NCBI RefSeq assembly: GCF_005795905.1
Contig: NZ_VAWE01000001.1
Span: 7,188,501-7,252,500 of the forward strand
Origin: Streptomyces marianii
GTDB taxonomy: Bacteria > Actinomycetota > Actinomycetes > Streptomycetales > Streptomycetaceae
Direction: 5' to 3'
Length of the DNA: 64,000 bases
The position numbers and the translations under genes are program-made. Positions 25,272 through 35,527 of the stretch are shown piece by piece. The notes under the pieces are model-generated. The model saw only the letters and a list, made by a program, of their open reading frames with translations. It ran no database searches and had not been told where the DNA came from. How positions within the stretch are numbered: the first letter of the stretch is position 1; each line of letters starts with the position of its first letter.

Positions 25272-26387
25272 ATGCGTGTCGTCATCGTCACCGAATCCTT
25301 TCCACCCGACGTCAACGGTGTGGCGCACTGCGCCCTGCAGACCGCCCGGCACCTCGCCGCACGCGGCCACGACCCCCTCGTCATCGCCCCGGCCGCGGCC
25401 GGACCCGAAGCCGACGCCCCCTGCCCGGTCGTGCGTGTGCCGTCCCTGCCCCTGCCCGGCTACCCCCAGGTCAGGGTCGCGCTGCCCAGTCGGCGGCTGG
25501 CCGCGGCGCTCACCGCGCACCGGGCCGATGTCGTCCACCTCGCCAGCCCGTTCGTCCTCGGCGTGCGCGGCATGGACGTCGCCGCCAGGCTCGGGCTCCC
25601 CGCCATCGCCGTCTACCAGACCGACCTCGCCGGCTACGCCCGTACGTACATGGGCGCGGGGGAGAACACGGCCTGGCGGCGCATCCGCACCGTGCACACC
25701 GCCGCGGACCGGACCCTGGCACCGTCCAGGGCCGCCGTCCGGGATCTGGAGGAGCACGGCGTGCCGCGGGTCCGGCTGTGGCCGCGCGGGGTGGACGCGG
25801 CACGGTTCCGGTCCGAGCTGAGGGACGAGTCGCTGCGGCGGGGACTCGCCCCGCACGGCGAGACGATCGTCGGCTACGTCGGCCGGCTCGCGCCCGAGAA
25901 ATGCGTCGAGCTGCTCTCCGGGGTCTGCGCGCTGCCGGGCGTGAAGGTCGTCGTCGTGGGCGACGGGCCCAGCGGCGCCACGCTGCGCAACTCCCTGCCG
26001 GGAGCCGTGTTCCTCGGCCGTCGCACGGGTGACGACCTGGCGAGGATCTTCGCCTCGCTCGACGTGTTCGCCCACACCGGCCCGTACGAGACGTTCTGCC
26101 AGACCGTGCAGGAGGCCATGGCCGGCGGCCTGCCGGTCGTCGCGCCCGCGGCCGGCGGCCCACTCGACCTCGTCGACCACGGCCGGACCGGCCTCCTCGT
26201 ACCGCCGCACGACGCGGGTGGGGTGCGGGACGCGGTGGCGGCCCTCGTGGCCGACCCGGCGCGGAGGCAGGCGTACGGCCGCGCCGCCCGGGCCACCGTG
26301 GAGGGCCGGACCTGGGCCGCCGTCGGCGACCAGCTCCTGGGCCACTACGCCGAGGTGCTCCGCGAGCGCACGGCGGTGGCGGCATGA
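25272..26387 (+). CDS. GT4-family glycosyltransferase
   Basis: A 371-residue retaining glycosyltransferase of the GT-B fold (GT4; PimB/MgtA-like mannosyl- or glucosyltransferase group). The N-terminal Rossmann domain starts with MRVVIVTESFPPDVNGVAHC. The acceptor side has YQTDLAGYARTY. The C-terminal nucleotide-sugar domain has VGYVGRLAPEKCVELL and the EX7E motif in YETFCQTVQEAMAGGLPVV. It probably glycosylates a lipid or cell-wall precursor at the inner membrane. The start is the obvious family N-terminus, though its ribosome site is poor. The stop overlaps the next ATG (26384), starting a coupled four-gene run. Confidence 0.88.
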   Translation: MRVVIVTESFPPDVNGVAHCALQTARHLAARGHDPLVIAPAAAGPEADAPCPVVRVPSLPLPGYPQVRVALPSRRLAAALTAHRADVVHLASPFVLGVRGMDVAARLGLPAIAVYQTDLAGYARTYMGAGENTAWRRIRTVHTAADRTLAPSRAAVRDLEEHGVPRVRLWPRGVDAARFRSELRDESLRRGLAPHGETIVGYVGRLAPEKCVELLSGVCALPGVKVVVVGDGPSGATLRNSLPGAVFLGRRTGDDLARIFASLDVFAHTGPYETFCQTVQEAMAGGLPVVAPAAGGPLDLVDHGRTGLLVPPHDAGGVRDAVAALVADPARRQAYGRAARATVEGRTWAAVGDQLLGHYAEVLRERTAVAA

Positions 26388-27638
26388 GCGGGGCCGGCGG
26401 CACGGGAGGCGCCGGCCGCACGGTCCGAACCCACGGCGCGCACCGCGCGGGGGGGCGCCCGCCGCGCGGTCGGCTCGGACGGCACGCGCGGACTGCGGAT
26501 CGTACGGCTCGCCAACTTCGTCACACCGTCCTCCGGCGGGCTGCGCACCGCGCTGCGCGAGCTGGGACGCGGTTATCTGGCGGCCGGCCACCAGCCGGTG
26601 CTGGTGGTCCCCGGCGACACCGAGAGCGACGAGCGCACAGTGCAGGGGCGGGTCATCACCGTGCCCGGGCCCGAGCTGCCGGGCACCGGCGGGTACCGGG
26701 TCCTCGCCGGCCGGACCCGGCTGCGCACGCTGCTGGAGGAACTGGCCCCCGACCGGCTGGAGATCTCCGACCGGACCACGCTGCGCTGGACCGGGGAGTG
26801 GGCACGGCGCCGTCGCGTCCCCTCGGTCATGGTGTCCCACGAGACCGCCGACGGCGTGCTGCGCACCTGGGGCGTCCCCCGGGCGTTCGCCGAGGGCGCC
26901 GCCGACCGGCTGAACAGGCGCAGCGCCTGGTCGTACTCGCGGATCGTCTGCACGACGGAGTGGGCCGAGCGCGAGTTCGTCCGGATCGGTGCGCGGAACG
27001 TGGTGCGCGCCCCCCTCGGCGTCGAGCTCGACCGCTGCCGGCCGGGACGCCGCAGCCGGGTGCTGCGGGCCCGCTACACGGAGGGCGCCGACGTCCTGCT
27101 GCTGCTCTGCTCCCGGCTCTCCGTGGAGAAGCGTCCCGGCATGGCCCTGGACGCACTCGCCTGGCTGCGCGGGAGCGGGGTGCGGGCGGCCCTCGTGGTG
27201 GCGGGGGAAGGCCCGCTGCGCCCCGGGCTGGTCCGGCGGGCGCGCGAGGAGCGGCTGCCGGTGCACTTCCTCGGCCATGTCGCCGACCGCGAGGCCCTGG
27301 CCGACCTCCAGGCCGCAGCGGACATCTGCCTGGCGCCGGGGCCCGCCGAGACGTTCGGGCTGTCCGCGCTGGAGGCGCTCGCCTGCGGCACGCCGGTCGT
27401 CGCCAGTGCGTTCTCGGCCCTGCCCGAGGTCGTCGGCGACGCGGGAATCGCCGCGCACGACAGACCGGAGGCCTTCGCCGACGCGGTCCGGGAACTCCTC
27501 GCCCGCGCCGAGGGCCCGCGCCGCGCCGCCGCCCGTGCCCGGGCCGAACTCTTCGGCTGGGACCGCGCGGTCGCGGCCTTCCTCACCGCCCACGACGCCC
27601 CCACCCGGGTCGCGGGCAGCCCGGAGACAGCGGCATGA
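26384..27638 (+). CDS. GT4-family glycosyltransferase, apparent frameshift near its start
   Basis: A second GT4 enzyme. Its C-terminal domain is intact: LLLCSRLSVEKRPGMALDAL, VVAGEGPLRPGLV and EX7E in AETFGLSALEALACGTPVV. The conserved N-terminus (LRIVRLANFVTPSSGGLRTALREL, from about 26498) is in the frame that follows the upstream stop codon directly, with no ATG, GTG or TTG before it. The coupled ATG at 26384 (ATGA overlap) is in another frame. Removing one G from the G7 run at 26449-26455 joins them into a 417-residue protein. If that is not real, the first in-frame ATG is 26598, which loses the N-terminal strand. It is either a sequencing error, a true frameshift or slippage. Confidence 0.75.
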
Positions 27639-29173
27639 CCGCCGAGCCGGGCCGGCCCCTCGGCGTTGCGTCGGCGGGCGCCCCGGGCGGTACGGACACG
27701 CCCGCCCCGGGCGACGGGCACGCGCCGGCCGGGCCGGGGGCGGGGGAGGCGGCTGTGGAAGTGGGGACCTCGTCCCGTGCCGGGGAGACGCCCGTCGGCG
27801 CGGTGGCTGCCACCGGTTCCGGGGGCGCGACCGTTGCCGAGGACCCGGAGGCGGCTCCTCCCGGCCCACATCACCGGGCCTCCGAGGCGCTGACGCCACC
27901 CGGAGCGAGCGGCCCGGGCGCGGCGCCTCCGGTCGTGAGCGCCGCGCTCGGTGCGGCGTCCGCGCTCGTCCCCGTACTCGGGCCGCGTATCGGTGCCCGC
28001 GCGGGCGAGCCGTCCCGGGCGCCCGTCCCCGCGCCCGGTTCGGGGTCTGTGCCTGCGGGTGTGGGTGTGGTGCGTGGTTCGGGGTCCGTGCCTCCGGTCG
28101 TGAGCGCCGTGCCCGGTGCGGCGTCCGCGCTCGTCCCCGTACTCGGGCCGCGTATCGGTGCCCGCGCGGGCGAGCCGTCCCGGGCGCCCGTCCCCGCGCC
28201 CGGTTCGGGGTCTGTGCCTGCGGGTGTGGGTGTGGTGCGTGGTTCGGGGTCCGTGCCTCCGGTCGTGAGCGCCGTGCCCGGTCCGGCGTTCGCGAACGCG
28301 GCCGCGAACGCCGCGCGTGTCCCGCGCTTCGCCGCCCTCGGCGATTCGCTCACCGAAGGCGTCGGCGACCGCGTCGACGGGGCGTGGCGCGGCTGGGCCG
28401 CGCTGCTGGCCGAGGGGCTCGGCACGACCGGTGAGACCGCGGAGTTCCGCAAATTCGCGGTCAGCGGTGCGCTCGCCCGCGATGTGCACGAGACCCAGGC
28501 CCCCGCCGCCCTCGCGTACGCGCCCGACCTCGCCTCCGTCATCGTCGGCGTGAACGACACCCTCCGGCACACCTTCGACATCCTCGACCTCGCCGTACGC
28601 CTCGACGAGGTCTGCGCCGCCCTGAGCGGAATCGGCAGCCGGCTGCTGACGGCCTGCCTGCCCGACCCGGGTGAGATGCTCGCGCTGCCCGCTCCCCTCG
28701 CCCGCCCGCTCGCTCGCCGCCAGCGCGCCGTGAACGCGGTCGTCCACGCGCTGTCCGAGCGGTACGGGGCCGTCCATCTGCATCTGGCCGGCGGGGCCTG
28801 GGTCGAGAACCGCTCGATGTGGAGCGCCGACCGGCTCCACCCCGGCGAACGCGGCCACCGGGAGATCGCCCGCCGGTTCCACGAACTGCTCATCGCCGAA
28901 GGGCTCGCCCTCGGCGCCGCGCCGGGAGGCGAACCCGAACAGCCCGCGCCCAGCCGCACGGCCAAGATCGTGTGGCTCGCCACCGCCGGTACCGCGTGGG
29001 TGGCGCGCCGGTGCACCGACCTGCTGCCCCAACTGCTCGGCCTCGCCGGCGCCGAGCTGGGGCACTGGGCCCGGGGCACCAGCGCCCGACTGGACCACAT
29101 CGCCGAAAACGCCCTCACCTCCGCCCTCGCCTCGCTGTCCCCCGTCCCGCCGCTTGCCAGAATGGGGGAATGA
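27635..29173 (+). CDS. SGNH/GDSL hydrolase with a repeat-expanded N-terminus
   Basis: A 512-residue protein starting at ATG 27635, which overlaps the preceding stop. Residues 1 to about 225 are low-complexity Pro/Ala/Gly/Val and contain two in-frame 55-residue repeats plus the start of a third. The catalytic SGNH domain (about 228-430) has block [15 protein letters not shown] with Ser238, GxND in VIVGVNDT, and [10 protein letters not shown] with Asp399 and His402. It probably cleaves an ester or acetyl group; the substrate is unknown. Relatives I recall start just before block I, so the N-terminal part looks like a recent local expansion. The stop overlaps the oxoprolinase start. Confidence 0.8.
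   Translation: MTAEPGRPLGVASAGAPGGTDTPAPGDGHAPAGPGAGEAAVEVGTSSRAGETPVGAVAATGSGGATVAEDPEAAPPGPHHRASEALTPPGASGPGAAPPVVSAALGAASALVPVLGPRIGARAGEPSRAPVPAPGSGSVPAGVGVVRGSGSVPPVVSAVPGAASALVPVLGPRIGARAGEPSRAPVPAPGSGSVPAGVGVVRGSGSVPPVVSAVPGPAFANAAANAARVPRFAALGDSLTEGVGDRVDGAWRGWAALLAEGLGTTGETAEFRKFAVSGALARDVHETQAPAALAYAPDLASVIVGVNDTLRHTFDILDLAVRLDEVCAALSGIGSRLLTACLPDPGEMLALPAPLARPLARRQRAVNAVVHALSERYGAVHLHLAGGAWVENRSMWSADRLHPGERGHREIARRFHELLIAEGLALGAAPGGEPEQPAPSRTAKIVWLATAGTAWVARRCTDLLPQLLGLAGAELGHWARGTSARLDHIAENALTSALASLSPVPPLARMGE
27931..28275 (+). repeat. in-frame 165-bp tandem repeat (55 codons)
   Basis: GGTCGTGAGCGCCG begins at 27931, 28096 and 28261, exactly 165 bases apart. The first two units are nearly identical (a few changes near the start, such as GCGCTC against GTGCCC); the third is only a beginning. 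Each unit encodes a PVVSA…[17 protein letters not shown]…[12 protein letters not shown] segment. The length, a multiple of three, keeps the hydrolase frame open. Confidence 0.9.
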
Positions 29174-32100
29174 GCGGGCGCTGGGAGTTCTGGATCGACC
29201 GTGGCGGGACGTTCACCGACATCGTCGGCAGACGGCCCGACGGGCGTCTCGTCACCCGGAAGCTGCTGTCCCACAACCCCGAGCACTACGCCGACGCGGC
29301 CGTCGCCGGCATCAGGCTTCTCCTCGGCCTCGGACCGGACGATCCCGTGCCGGCGGACCGCGTCGAGGTCGTGAAGATGGGCACGACCGTCGCCACCAAC
29401 GCGCTGCTGGAGCGCCGCGGCGAACCCACCGTGCTCCTTGTCACGGAGGGCTTCCGGGACGCGCTGCGCATCGCGTACCAGAACCGCCCCCGGCTCTTCG
29501 ACCGCCACATCGTCCTTCCCGAGGCCGTGTACGACCGCGTCATCGAGGTCCCCGAGCGGATCGCCGCCCAGGGCGAGGTGGTCCGACCGCTGGATCTCGC
29601 CCCGGTGCGGGACCGGTTGCGGCAGGCCCGCCGGGACGGCTTCGCGAGCGCGGCCGTCGTGTTCATGCACGGCTACCGCCACCCGGACCACGAGTCGGCC
29701 GTCGCCGCCGCGGCGCGTGAGCTCGGCTTCACCCAGGTGAGCTGCTCCCACGAGGTCAGCCCGCTCATCAAGCTCGTACCCCGCGGCGACACGACCGTCG
29801 TGGACGCGTACCTCTCGCCGATCCTGCGCCGCTACGTCGACGAGGTCGCGAGTGAACTCCGTTCCATCCGCCTGATGTTCATGCAGTCCAACGGCGGACT
29901 GCGCGAGGCCGCCCACTTCCGGGGCAAGGACGCCGTGCTGTCCGGTCCCGCCGGTGGGGTCGTCGGCATGGCCCGCACCTCGGAACAGGCGGGTTACCGC
30001 CGGGTCATCGGCTTCGACATGGGCGGGACGTCGACCGATGTGTCCCACTACGCGGGCGAGTTCGAGCGGGAACTGGGTACCCAGGTCGCCGGTGTGCGGA
30101 TGCGCGCGCCGATGATGAACATCCACACCGTCGCCGCCGGCGGCGGCTCGGTCCTCCACTTCGACGGCCGGCGCTACCGCGTCGGCCCCGACTCGGCGGG
30201 CGCCGTACCTGGCCCCGCCTGCTACCGGCGCGGCGGCCCGCTCACCGTCACCGACGCCAACGTGATGCTCGGGAGGATCCAGCCGGGACACTTCCCCGCC
30301 GTCTTCGGACCGGACGGCGACCGGCCGCTCGACGCCGACGCCGTACGGGAGGGGTTCGAGCGGCTGGCCGAGGAGGTCCGGGAGGCCACGGGCACCGAAC
30401 GCAGTCCGGAGGAGGTCGCGGCGGGCTTCCTCGAGATCGCGGTCCTCAACATGGCCAACGCCGTCAAGAAGATCTCCGTCCAGCGGGGCCACGACGTGAC
30501 CCGCTACGCCCTGACCTGTTTCGGCGGCGCCGGCGGCCAGCACGCCTGCGGGGTCGCCGACGCACTCGGCATCGACACCGTCATCGTGCCCCCGCTCGCC
30601 GGAGTGCTCTCTGCATACGGCATCGGCCTGGCCGACGCCACCGCCATGCGCGAGCAGTCCGTGGAAGCGGAACTCGGCGACGACACCCTGACCCGGGTCC
30701 GGGGGCTCTGCGACGAGCTGGCCGGACGCACCCGGGCGGAACTGCGGGAGGACGCCGTCCCCGACGAGGCGATCGGGACCCGCGCCCGCGTGCTCGTCCG
30801 CTACGCCGGCACGGATGCCGGGATGTCCGTGCCCCTCGGGACGGAGAGCGAGATGCGCGAGGCGTTCACCGCGGCGCACCGCGCACGGTACGCCTTCACC
30901 ATGGACAAGCCGCTGGTCGTGGAGGCGGTCTCGGTCGAGGCGGTGGGTACGGCCGGGCCCCATGGGACCGTCGTCGTCGAGGAGGCCGCCGGCGGCACGG
31001 GGCCGCGAGTGCGGGACACCGTGCGGATGTTCCTGGACGGCCGTCCCGCCGACGCTCCGCTCCTCCGGCGGGTGGACCTCTCACCGGGCGACACGGTCGA
31101 AGGGCCCGCGATCGTCGCCGAGGCCGATGCCACCACCGTGGTGGACCCCGGCTGGCGGGCCGCCGTCGGCGAGGGAGGACATCTGCTGCTCACCCGGGTA
31201 CGGCCGAGGCCCGGCCGTACCGCCGTCGGCACGGACGTCGACCCGGTGCTGCTGGAGGTCTTCAACAACCTCTTCATGGCGATCGCCGAGCAGATGGGAC
31301 TGCGGCTGGAGAACACCGCCCACTCGGTCAACATCAAGGAGCGGCTCGACTTCTCCTGCGCCCTGTTCGACGCCGACGGCAACCTCATCGCCAACGCGCC
31401 CCACATCCCGGTGCACCTGGGCTCGATGGGCGAGTCCATCAAGGAGGTGCTGCGGCGCAACGCGGGCGAGCTGCGGCCCGGCGACGTGTACGCCATCAAC
31501 GATCCGTACCACGGCGGCACCCATCTCCCCGATGTGACGGTCGTGACGCCGGTCTTCGACGAGGCCGGCCGTGAGCTGCGCTTCCTCGTGGCCTCGCGGG
31601 GGCACCACGCGGAGATCGGCGGGATCACACCGGGCTCGATGCCCGCGTTCAGCCGCACCATCGACGAGGAGGGCGTGCTCTTCGACAACTGGCTGCTCGT
31701 ACGGGACGGGCGGCTGCGCGAGGCCGAGACCCGGGCCCTGCTCACCGGTGCCCGTCATCCGTCCCGCGACCCCGACACCAACCTCGCCGACCTGCGGGCC
31801 CAGATCGCCGCCAACGAGAAGGGGATCGGCGAACTGGGCCGGATGGTGGAGGAGTTCGGACTCGACGTGGTGCGGGCGTACATGGGGCATGTGCGCGACA
31901 ACGCCGAGGAGTCCGTACGCCGTATCGTCGCCGGGCTCGGCGACGGCTCCTGCCGCTACGAGACCGACAACGGCGCGGTCATCGAGGTCACGCTGACCGT
32001 GGACCGCGAGGCACGCGGGGCCGTCCTCGACTTCACCGGTACCTCCGGGCAGCAGCCGGGCAACTTCAACGCCCCCAGGTCGGTGGTGATGGCGGCGGTG

Positions 32101-32772
32101 CTGTACGTCTTCCGCACCCTGGTCGCCGACGACATCCCGCTCAACAGCGGCTGCCTGGAACCGCTGGACGTACGTGTGCCGGACGGCTCGATGCTCGCTC
32201 CGGTGTACCCCGCGGCGACGGTCGCGGGCAACGTCGAGACCTCGCAGGCGGTCACGGGCGCCCTGTACGCGGCGCTCGGGGTCCAGGCGGAGGGCTCGGG
32301 CACGATGAACAACGTCACCTTCGGCAACGACCGCGTCCAGTACTACGAGACCGTGGCGAGCGGTTCCGGCGCGGGCGACGGCTTCCGTGGCGCCGATGCC
32401 GTGCAGACCCACATGACCAACTCCCGGCTCACCGATCCCGAGGTGCTGGAGTGGCGCTACCCGGTACGGGTGGACGCCTTCTCGGTGCGGGACGGAAGCG
32501 GGGGAGCGGGCCGCTGGAACGGCGGTTGCGGTGCCGTCCGCCGCATCCGCTTCCTGGAGCCGATGACCGTCACCCTGCTGACCGGCCACCGGCGGGTGAG
32601 GCCGTACGGGATGGCCGGCGGCGAGCCCGGGGCGGCGGGATCGAACGCCGTCGAGCGCTCGGACGGGACGATCGAGGAACTTCGCGGCGTGGACTCGGTG
32701 GAGGTCGGCCCCGGCGACGTCCTGGTCGTACGGACCCCGGGCGGCGGTGGCTACGGGCACCCTGCCGGCTGA
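29170..32772 (+). CDS. ATP-dependent 5-oxoprolinase/hydantoinase, HyuA-HyuB fusion
   Basis: A 1200-residue enzyme with the full length of eukaryotic-type 5-oxoprolinase (OPLAH), which hydrolyses 5-oxo-L-proline to glutamate with ATP. The HyuA half (1 to about 690) contains [35 protein letters not shown], the ATP-site motif [14 protein letters not shown] and [15 protein letters not shown]. The HyuB half (about 690-1200) contains [47 protein letters not shown] and [15 protein letters not shown] precedes ATG 29170, which overlaps the hydrolase stop. A hydantoinase activity cannot be excluded, but length and neighbours favour oxoprolinase. It converges with a pxpABC operon for the same reaction. 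Confidence 0.92.
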   Translation: MSGRWEFWIDRGGTFTDIVGRRPDGRLVTRKLLSHNPEHYADAAVAGIRLLLGLGPDDPVPADRVEVVKMGTTVATNALLERRGEPTVLLVTEGFRDALRIAYQNRPRLFDRHIVLPEAVYDRVIEVPERIAAQGEVVRPLDLAPVRDRLRQARRDGFASAAVVFMHGYRHPDHESAVAAAARELGFTQVSCSHEVSPLIKLVPRGDTTVVDAYLSPILRRYVDEVASELRSIRLMFMQSNGGLREAAHFRGKDAVLSGPAGGVVGMARTSEQAGYRRVIGFDMGGTSTDVSHYAGEFERELGTQVAGVRMRAPMMNIHTVAAGGGSVLHFDGRRYRVGPDSAGAVPGPACYRRGGPLTVTDANVMLGRIQPGHFPAVFGPDGDRPLDADAVREGFERLAEEVREATGTERSPEEVAAGFLEIAVLNMANAVKKISVQRGHDVTRYALTCFGGAGGQHACGVADALGIDTVIVPPLAGVLSAYGIGLADATAMREQSVEAELGDDTLTRVRGLCDELAGRTRAELREDAVPDEAIGTRARVLVRYAGTDAGMSVPLGTESEMREAFTAAHRARYAFTMDKPLVVEAVSVEAVGTAGPHGTVVVEEAAGGTGPRVRDTVRMFLDGRPADAPLLRRVDLSPGDTVEGPAIVAEADATTVVDPGWRAAVGEGGHLLLTRVRPRPGRTAVGTDVDPVLLEVFNNLFMAIAEQMGLRLENTAHSVNIKERLDFSCALFDADGNLIANAPHIPVHLGSMGESIKEVLRRNAGELRPGDVYAINDPYHGGTHLPDVTVVTPVFDEAGRELRFLVASRGHHAEIGGITPGSMPAFSRTIDEEGVLFDNWLLVRDGRLREAETRALLTGARHPSRDPDTNLADLRAQIAANEKGIGELGRMVEEFGLDVVRAYMGHVRDNAEESVRRIVAGLGDGSCRYETDNGAVIEVTLTVDREARGAVLDFTGTSGQQPGNFNAPRSVVMAAVLYVFRTLVADDIPLNSGCLEPLDVRVPDGSMLAPVYPAATVAGNVETSQAVTGALYAALGVQAEGSGTMNNVTFGNDRVQYYETVASGSGAGDGFRGADAVQTHMTNSRLTDPEVLEWRYPVRVDAFSVRDGSGGAGRWNGGCGAVRRIRFLEPMTVTLLTGHRRVRPYGMAGGEPGAAGSNAVERSDGTIEELRGVDSVEVGPGDVLVVRTPGGGGYGHPAG

Positions 32773-32781
32773 ATCGGAACG

Positions 32782-33108
32782 CCGGACCGGTGGCGACCCG
32801 TTGGGCGCCCGAGGACCGCGCGTCCGGTGCGCGTTGCCCGGGCGGCCGAGGTGGCGCGATCTGTGCGGTCGCGGATCCGTGGTCGGGCCGCCGGACCGGT
32901 GGCGACCCGTTGGGCGCCCGAGGACCGCGCGTCCGGTGCGCGTTGCCTGGGCGGCCGAGGTGGCGCGATCTGTGCGGTCGCGGATCCGTGGTCGGGCCGC
33001 CGGACCGGTGGCGACCCGTTGGGCGCCCGAGGACCGCGCGTCCGGTGCGCGTTGCCTGGGCGGCCGAGGTGGCACGATCTGTGCGGTCGCGGATCCGTGG
33101 ACGGAACG
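32782..33108. repeat. three tandem copies of a 109-bp unit
   Basis: Copies at 32782-32890, 32891-32999 and 33000-33108 are almost identical: one C/T change in copy 1, and one internal change plus a divergent last few bases in copy 3. GGAACGCC flanks the array at both ends. The unit is not a multiple of three, so it is non-coding. It fills much of the 493-base gap between two convergent genes; the rest (33109-33265) shows nothing recognisable. Confidence 0.92.
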
Positions 33109-33265
33109 CCATCCGGGCGCCGCGCGGTGGGCCGGAGAGTCCGGTGCTCGGCCGCCCCCCGGCCCGCGGAGCGCCGGGGCGGAGTGCTCGTGCGACTCGG
33201 CCGGGCCACCGTGCCGCCCAGCCCGGGGGTGCCTCTGCGGCCGAGGGCGGCGTCCGGTCCCCGGT

Positions 33266-34129
33266 TCAGCCGGCCGGAACGAATCGCACGGGTGTGCCCG
33301 GGACCGCCTGGGCCGCCGCTGCGAGGTCGTGCTCGCGGACGACGGCCACCACCGGATAGCCGCCCGTGGTGGGGTGGTCGGCGAGGAAGACCACGGGCCG
33401 GCCGTCCGGCGGGACCTGCACCGCGCCGAGCACCATGCCCTCGCTGGGCAGTTCGTCGTGGACGGCCCGTTCCAGCGCCGGCCCCTCCGTCCTCAGGCCG
33501 ATGCGGTTGCTCGCCGCCGACACCCGGTAGCCGCCCGTCGCCAGCGTCCGGCGTGCTCCCTGCGTGAACCAGTCGTCCCGCGGGCCGAACCGCACCCGCA
33601 GCACCAGCTCGGACGGCGGACCGGGCCAGGGCGACCCGTCCACGTGGGGGGCCGGCCCGGCGGGCCGGCCCAGCGGAAGGACCGCTCCGTCGGAGAGCGG
33701 TGCCGGACCCAGACCGGAGAGCAGATCCGTCGAGCGGCTGCCCAGAACCGGCTCCGTCGCGATTCCCCCGGCGAACCCCACGTAGGTCCGGACGCCCCGG
33801 ACGGCCGCGCCCACCTCCAGCAACTCTCCTGCCGCCACGCGCACCGGCGCTCCCCAGGCCACGGGCCGCCCCCCGACCCGCACCGCGCACGGCGCGCCGC
33901 CGACTGCCACGGTCACCTCACGCCGCGGCCGTACCGCGCAGCCGGTGAGGGTGGTCTCGAGCACCGCAGCGTGCCCGGGGTTGCCCACGAGACGGTTGAC
34001 CAGGCGCAGCGCGAACGGGTCCAGAGCTCCGGAACGGGGTACGCCGAGATGCGCGTACCCCGGGCGGCCGAGGTCCTGAACGGTCGTCAGCGCCCCGGCC
34101 CGCACCACGAGCAGGGCCAGATCGGTCAC
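33266..34129 (-). CDS. pxpC: 5-oxoprolinase subunit C (KipA family)
   Basis: A 287-residue protein of the KipA/biotin-dependent carboxyltransferase-like family. Motifs are VVRAGALTTVQDLGRPGYAHLGVPRSGALDPFALRLVNRLVGN, RTYVGFAGGI and VFLADHPTTGGYPVVAVV. With PxpA and PxpB it forms the prokaryotic ATP-dependent 5-oxoprolinase. GTG 34129 overlaps the pxpB stop (GTGA), so the subunits are translationally coupled. It is the last gene of the leftward operon MFS-pxpA-pxpB-pxpC. Confidence 0.9.
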   Translation of the reverse strand: MTDLALLVVRAGALTTVQDLGRPGYAHLGVPRSGALDPFALRLVNRLVGNPGHAAVLETTLTGCAVRPRREVTVAVGGAPCAVRVGGRPVAWGAPVRVAAGELLEVGAAVRGVRTYVGFAGGIATEPVLGSRSTDLLSGLGPAPLSDGAVLPLGRPAGPAPHVDGSPWPGPPSELVLRVRFGPRDDWFTQGARRTLATGGYRVSAASNRIGLRTEGPALERAVHDELPSEGMVLGAVQVPPDGRPVVFLADHPTTGGYPVVAVVREHDLAAAAQAVPGTPVRFVPAG

Positions 34130-34752
34130 GGGCCGGCCTCCGCCCCGGCCACGAACCGCACCCGGGCGCCGGGGGAGAGCAGTGCCGCAGGCTCCCTCGC
34201 GGAGTCCCACAGGACCGCGTCCGTCGTCCCTATCAGCTGCCAGCCGCCGGGCGAGGCACGGGGGTACACGCCCGTGTACGTCCCCGCCAGGGCGACGGCG
34301 CCGGCGGGCACCGCGGTCCGCGGTGTGGCGCGCCGTGGCACCGTGTACTCCTCACCGAGTCCGGTGAGGTAGGCGAAGCCCGGTGCGAAGCCGCAGAAGG
34401 CGACACGGAACTCGGCCGCCGAATGGATGGCGGCGACATCCGTCACGGAGACGCCCCACAGGGCGGCGACCTCCGCGAGGTCCGGTCCGTCGTAGCGGAC
34501 CGGTATCTCCGTCACCGAACGGCTGCCGGCGGCGAGCGGCGGTACGGTCCACCGGGGGAGTTCGCCGGCCAGCCGCTCCGGCTCCTCGACGCCGTCGAGC
34601 AGGACGGTCCGTGCCGCCGGGACGATCTCCCGTACCGGGGGCAGCGTGCCCGCGGCGCGGCGGCGCAGCAGCTCGGCGTGGAGCGCCCCGGCCTCCTCGC
34701 CGCTGCCGAGCTCCACCAGCAGTGCCCGTTCCCCTACGGGCAGCAGCCTCAT
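34126..34752 (-). CDS. pxpB: 5-oxoprolinase subunit B (KipI family)
   Basis: A 208-residue protein of the KipI/allophanate-hydrolase-1 family: MRLLPVGERALLVELGS at the N-terminus, EIPVRYDGPDLAEVA, then FCGFAPGFAYLTGL and the C-terminal GTYTGVYPRASPGGWQLIG. B. subtilis KipI is a kinase inhibitor, but in a pxpA-B-C set the established role is the ATP-dependent opening of 5-oxoproline. Both ends overlap neighbours by four bases (ATGA with pxpA, GTGA with pxpC), pointing to a stoichiometric complex. Confidence 0.9.
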   Translation of the reverse strand: MRLLPVGERALLVELGSGEEAGALHAELLRRRAAGTLPPVREIVPAARTVLLDGVEEPERLAGELPRWTVPPLAAGSRSVTEIPVRYDGPDLAEVAALWGVSVTDVAAIHSAAEFRVAFCGFAPGFAYLTGLGEEYTVPRRATPRTAVPAGAVALAGTYTGVYPRASPGGWQLIGTTDAVLWDSAREPAALLSPGARVRFVAGAEAGP

Positions 34753-35513
34753 ACGAACGCCTCCACCCGGACGCCCGACTCCTCCAGCTGTCCCCGCACC
34801 CGGCGGGCGAGGGCCACCGCGCCCTCGGTGTCCCCGTGGAGGCAGAGCGAGCGGGCACGGACGCCGACGGACCGGCCGCAGTGCGAGGTGACGACCCCGA
34901 ACCGGGCCATCGACACCGAGCGTTCGACGACCGCGTCCGCGTCGGTGAGGACGGCGCCCGCCCGTCCTCGTGGCACGAGGGTGCCGTCCGCCGCGTAGGC
35001 GCGGTCCGCGAACGCCTCCGCGACCACCGGGAGTCCGGCCTTCTCGGCCATCGTGTGGAGGACCGAGCCGGGCAGCCCCAGCAGCGGCAGCCGTTCGCCG
35101 GTCAGCATCACTCCCTCGACCACGGCCTCGGCCTGCTGTTCGTCGTGGACGACGCGGTTGTACAGCGCCCCGTGCGGTTTGACGTACGAGACGCGTGCGC
35201 CGGCGGCGCGTGCGAAGACCTCCAGCGCGCCGATCTGGTACGCCACTTCGGTGGCCAGCTCGTCCGCGGGGACGTCCATGGAGCGCCGGCCGAAGCCGGC
35301 CAGATCGCGGTACGAGACCTGGGCGCCGATCCGCACCCCCCGCTCGGCCGCCAGCGCGCACACCCGCCGCATGGTGGCCGCGTCCCCGGCGTGGAAGCCG
35401 CAGGCCACGTTGGCGCTGGTGACGACGGAGAGCAGTTCCTCGTCGTCGGTGAGCCGCCAGCGGCCGAAGCCCTCGCCGAGGTCGGCGTTGAGGTCGATCG
35501 AGACCCAGGTCAT
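34749..35513 (-). CDS. pxpA: 5-oxoprolinase subunit A (LamB/YcsF family)
   Basis: A 254-residue cytosolic protein of the LamB/YcsF family. The N-terminus is IDLNADLGEGFGRWRLTDDE, followed by SANVACGFHAGDAATMRR, GAQVSYRDLAGFGRR, YVKPHGALYNRV and AEAFADRAYAADGTLVPRG, which are the metal/substrate-site signatures. It works with PxpB and PxpC. ATG 35513 follows AAGGAT. The MFS gene ends 14 bases upstream. Confidence 0.92.
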   Translation of the reverse strand: MTWVSIDLNADLGEGFGRWRLTDDEELLSVVTSANVACGFHAGDAATMRRVCALAAERGVRIGAQVSYRDLAGFGRRSMDVPADELATEVAYQIGALEVFARAAGARVSYVKPHGALYNRVVHDEQQAEAVVEGVMLTGERLPLLGLPGSVLHTMAEKAGLPVVAEAFADRAYAADGTLVPRGRAGAVLTDADAVVERSVSMARFGVVTSHCGRSVGVRARSLCLHGDTEGAVALARRVRGQLEESGVRVEAFV

Positions 35514-35527
35514 GGGGGAAGATCCTT

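Noticed and set aside
23256..27899. A 1547-codon leftward open frame
   Set aside because: It crosses the HEAT gene, the 154-bp repeats and both glycosyltransferase genes antisense. Its composition is Arg/Pro/Gly-rich, and it changes phase in each repeat copy. It is a GC-bias artefact.
32782..33108. CRISPR array
   Set aside because: The 109-bp units are directly tandem with no unique spacers, and there are no cas genes.
34126..34752. KipI as a sporulation-kinase inhibitor
   Set aside because: It is locked in an overlapping pxpA-pxpB-pxpC operon, where the established function is 5-oxoprolinase.
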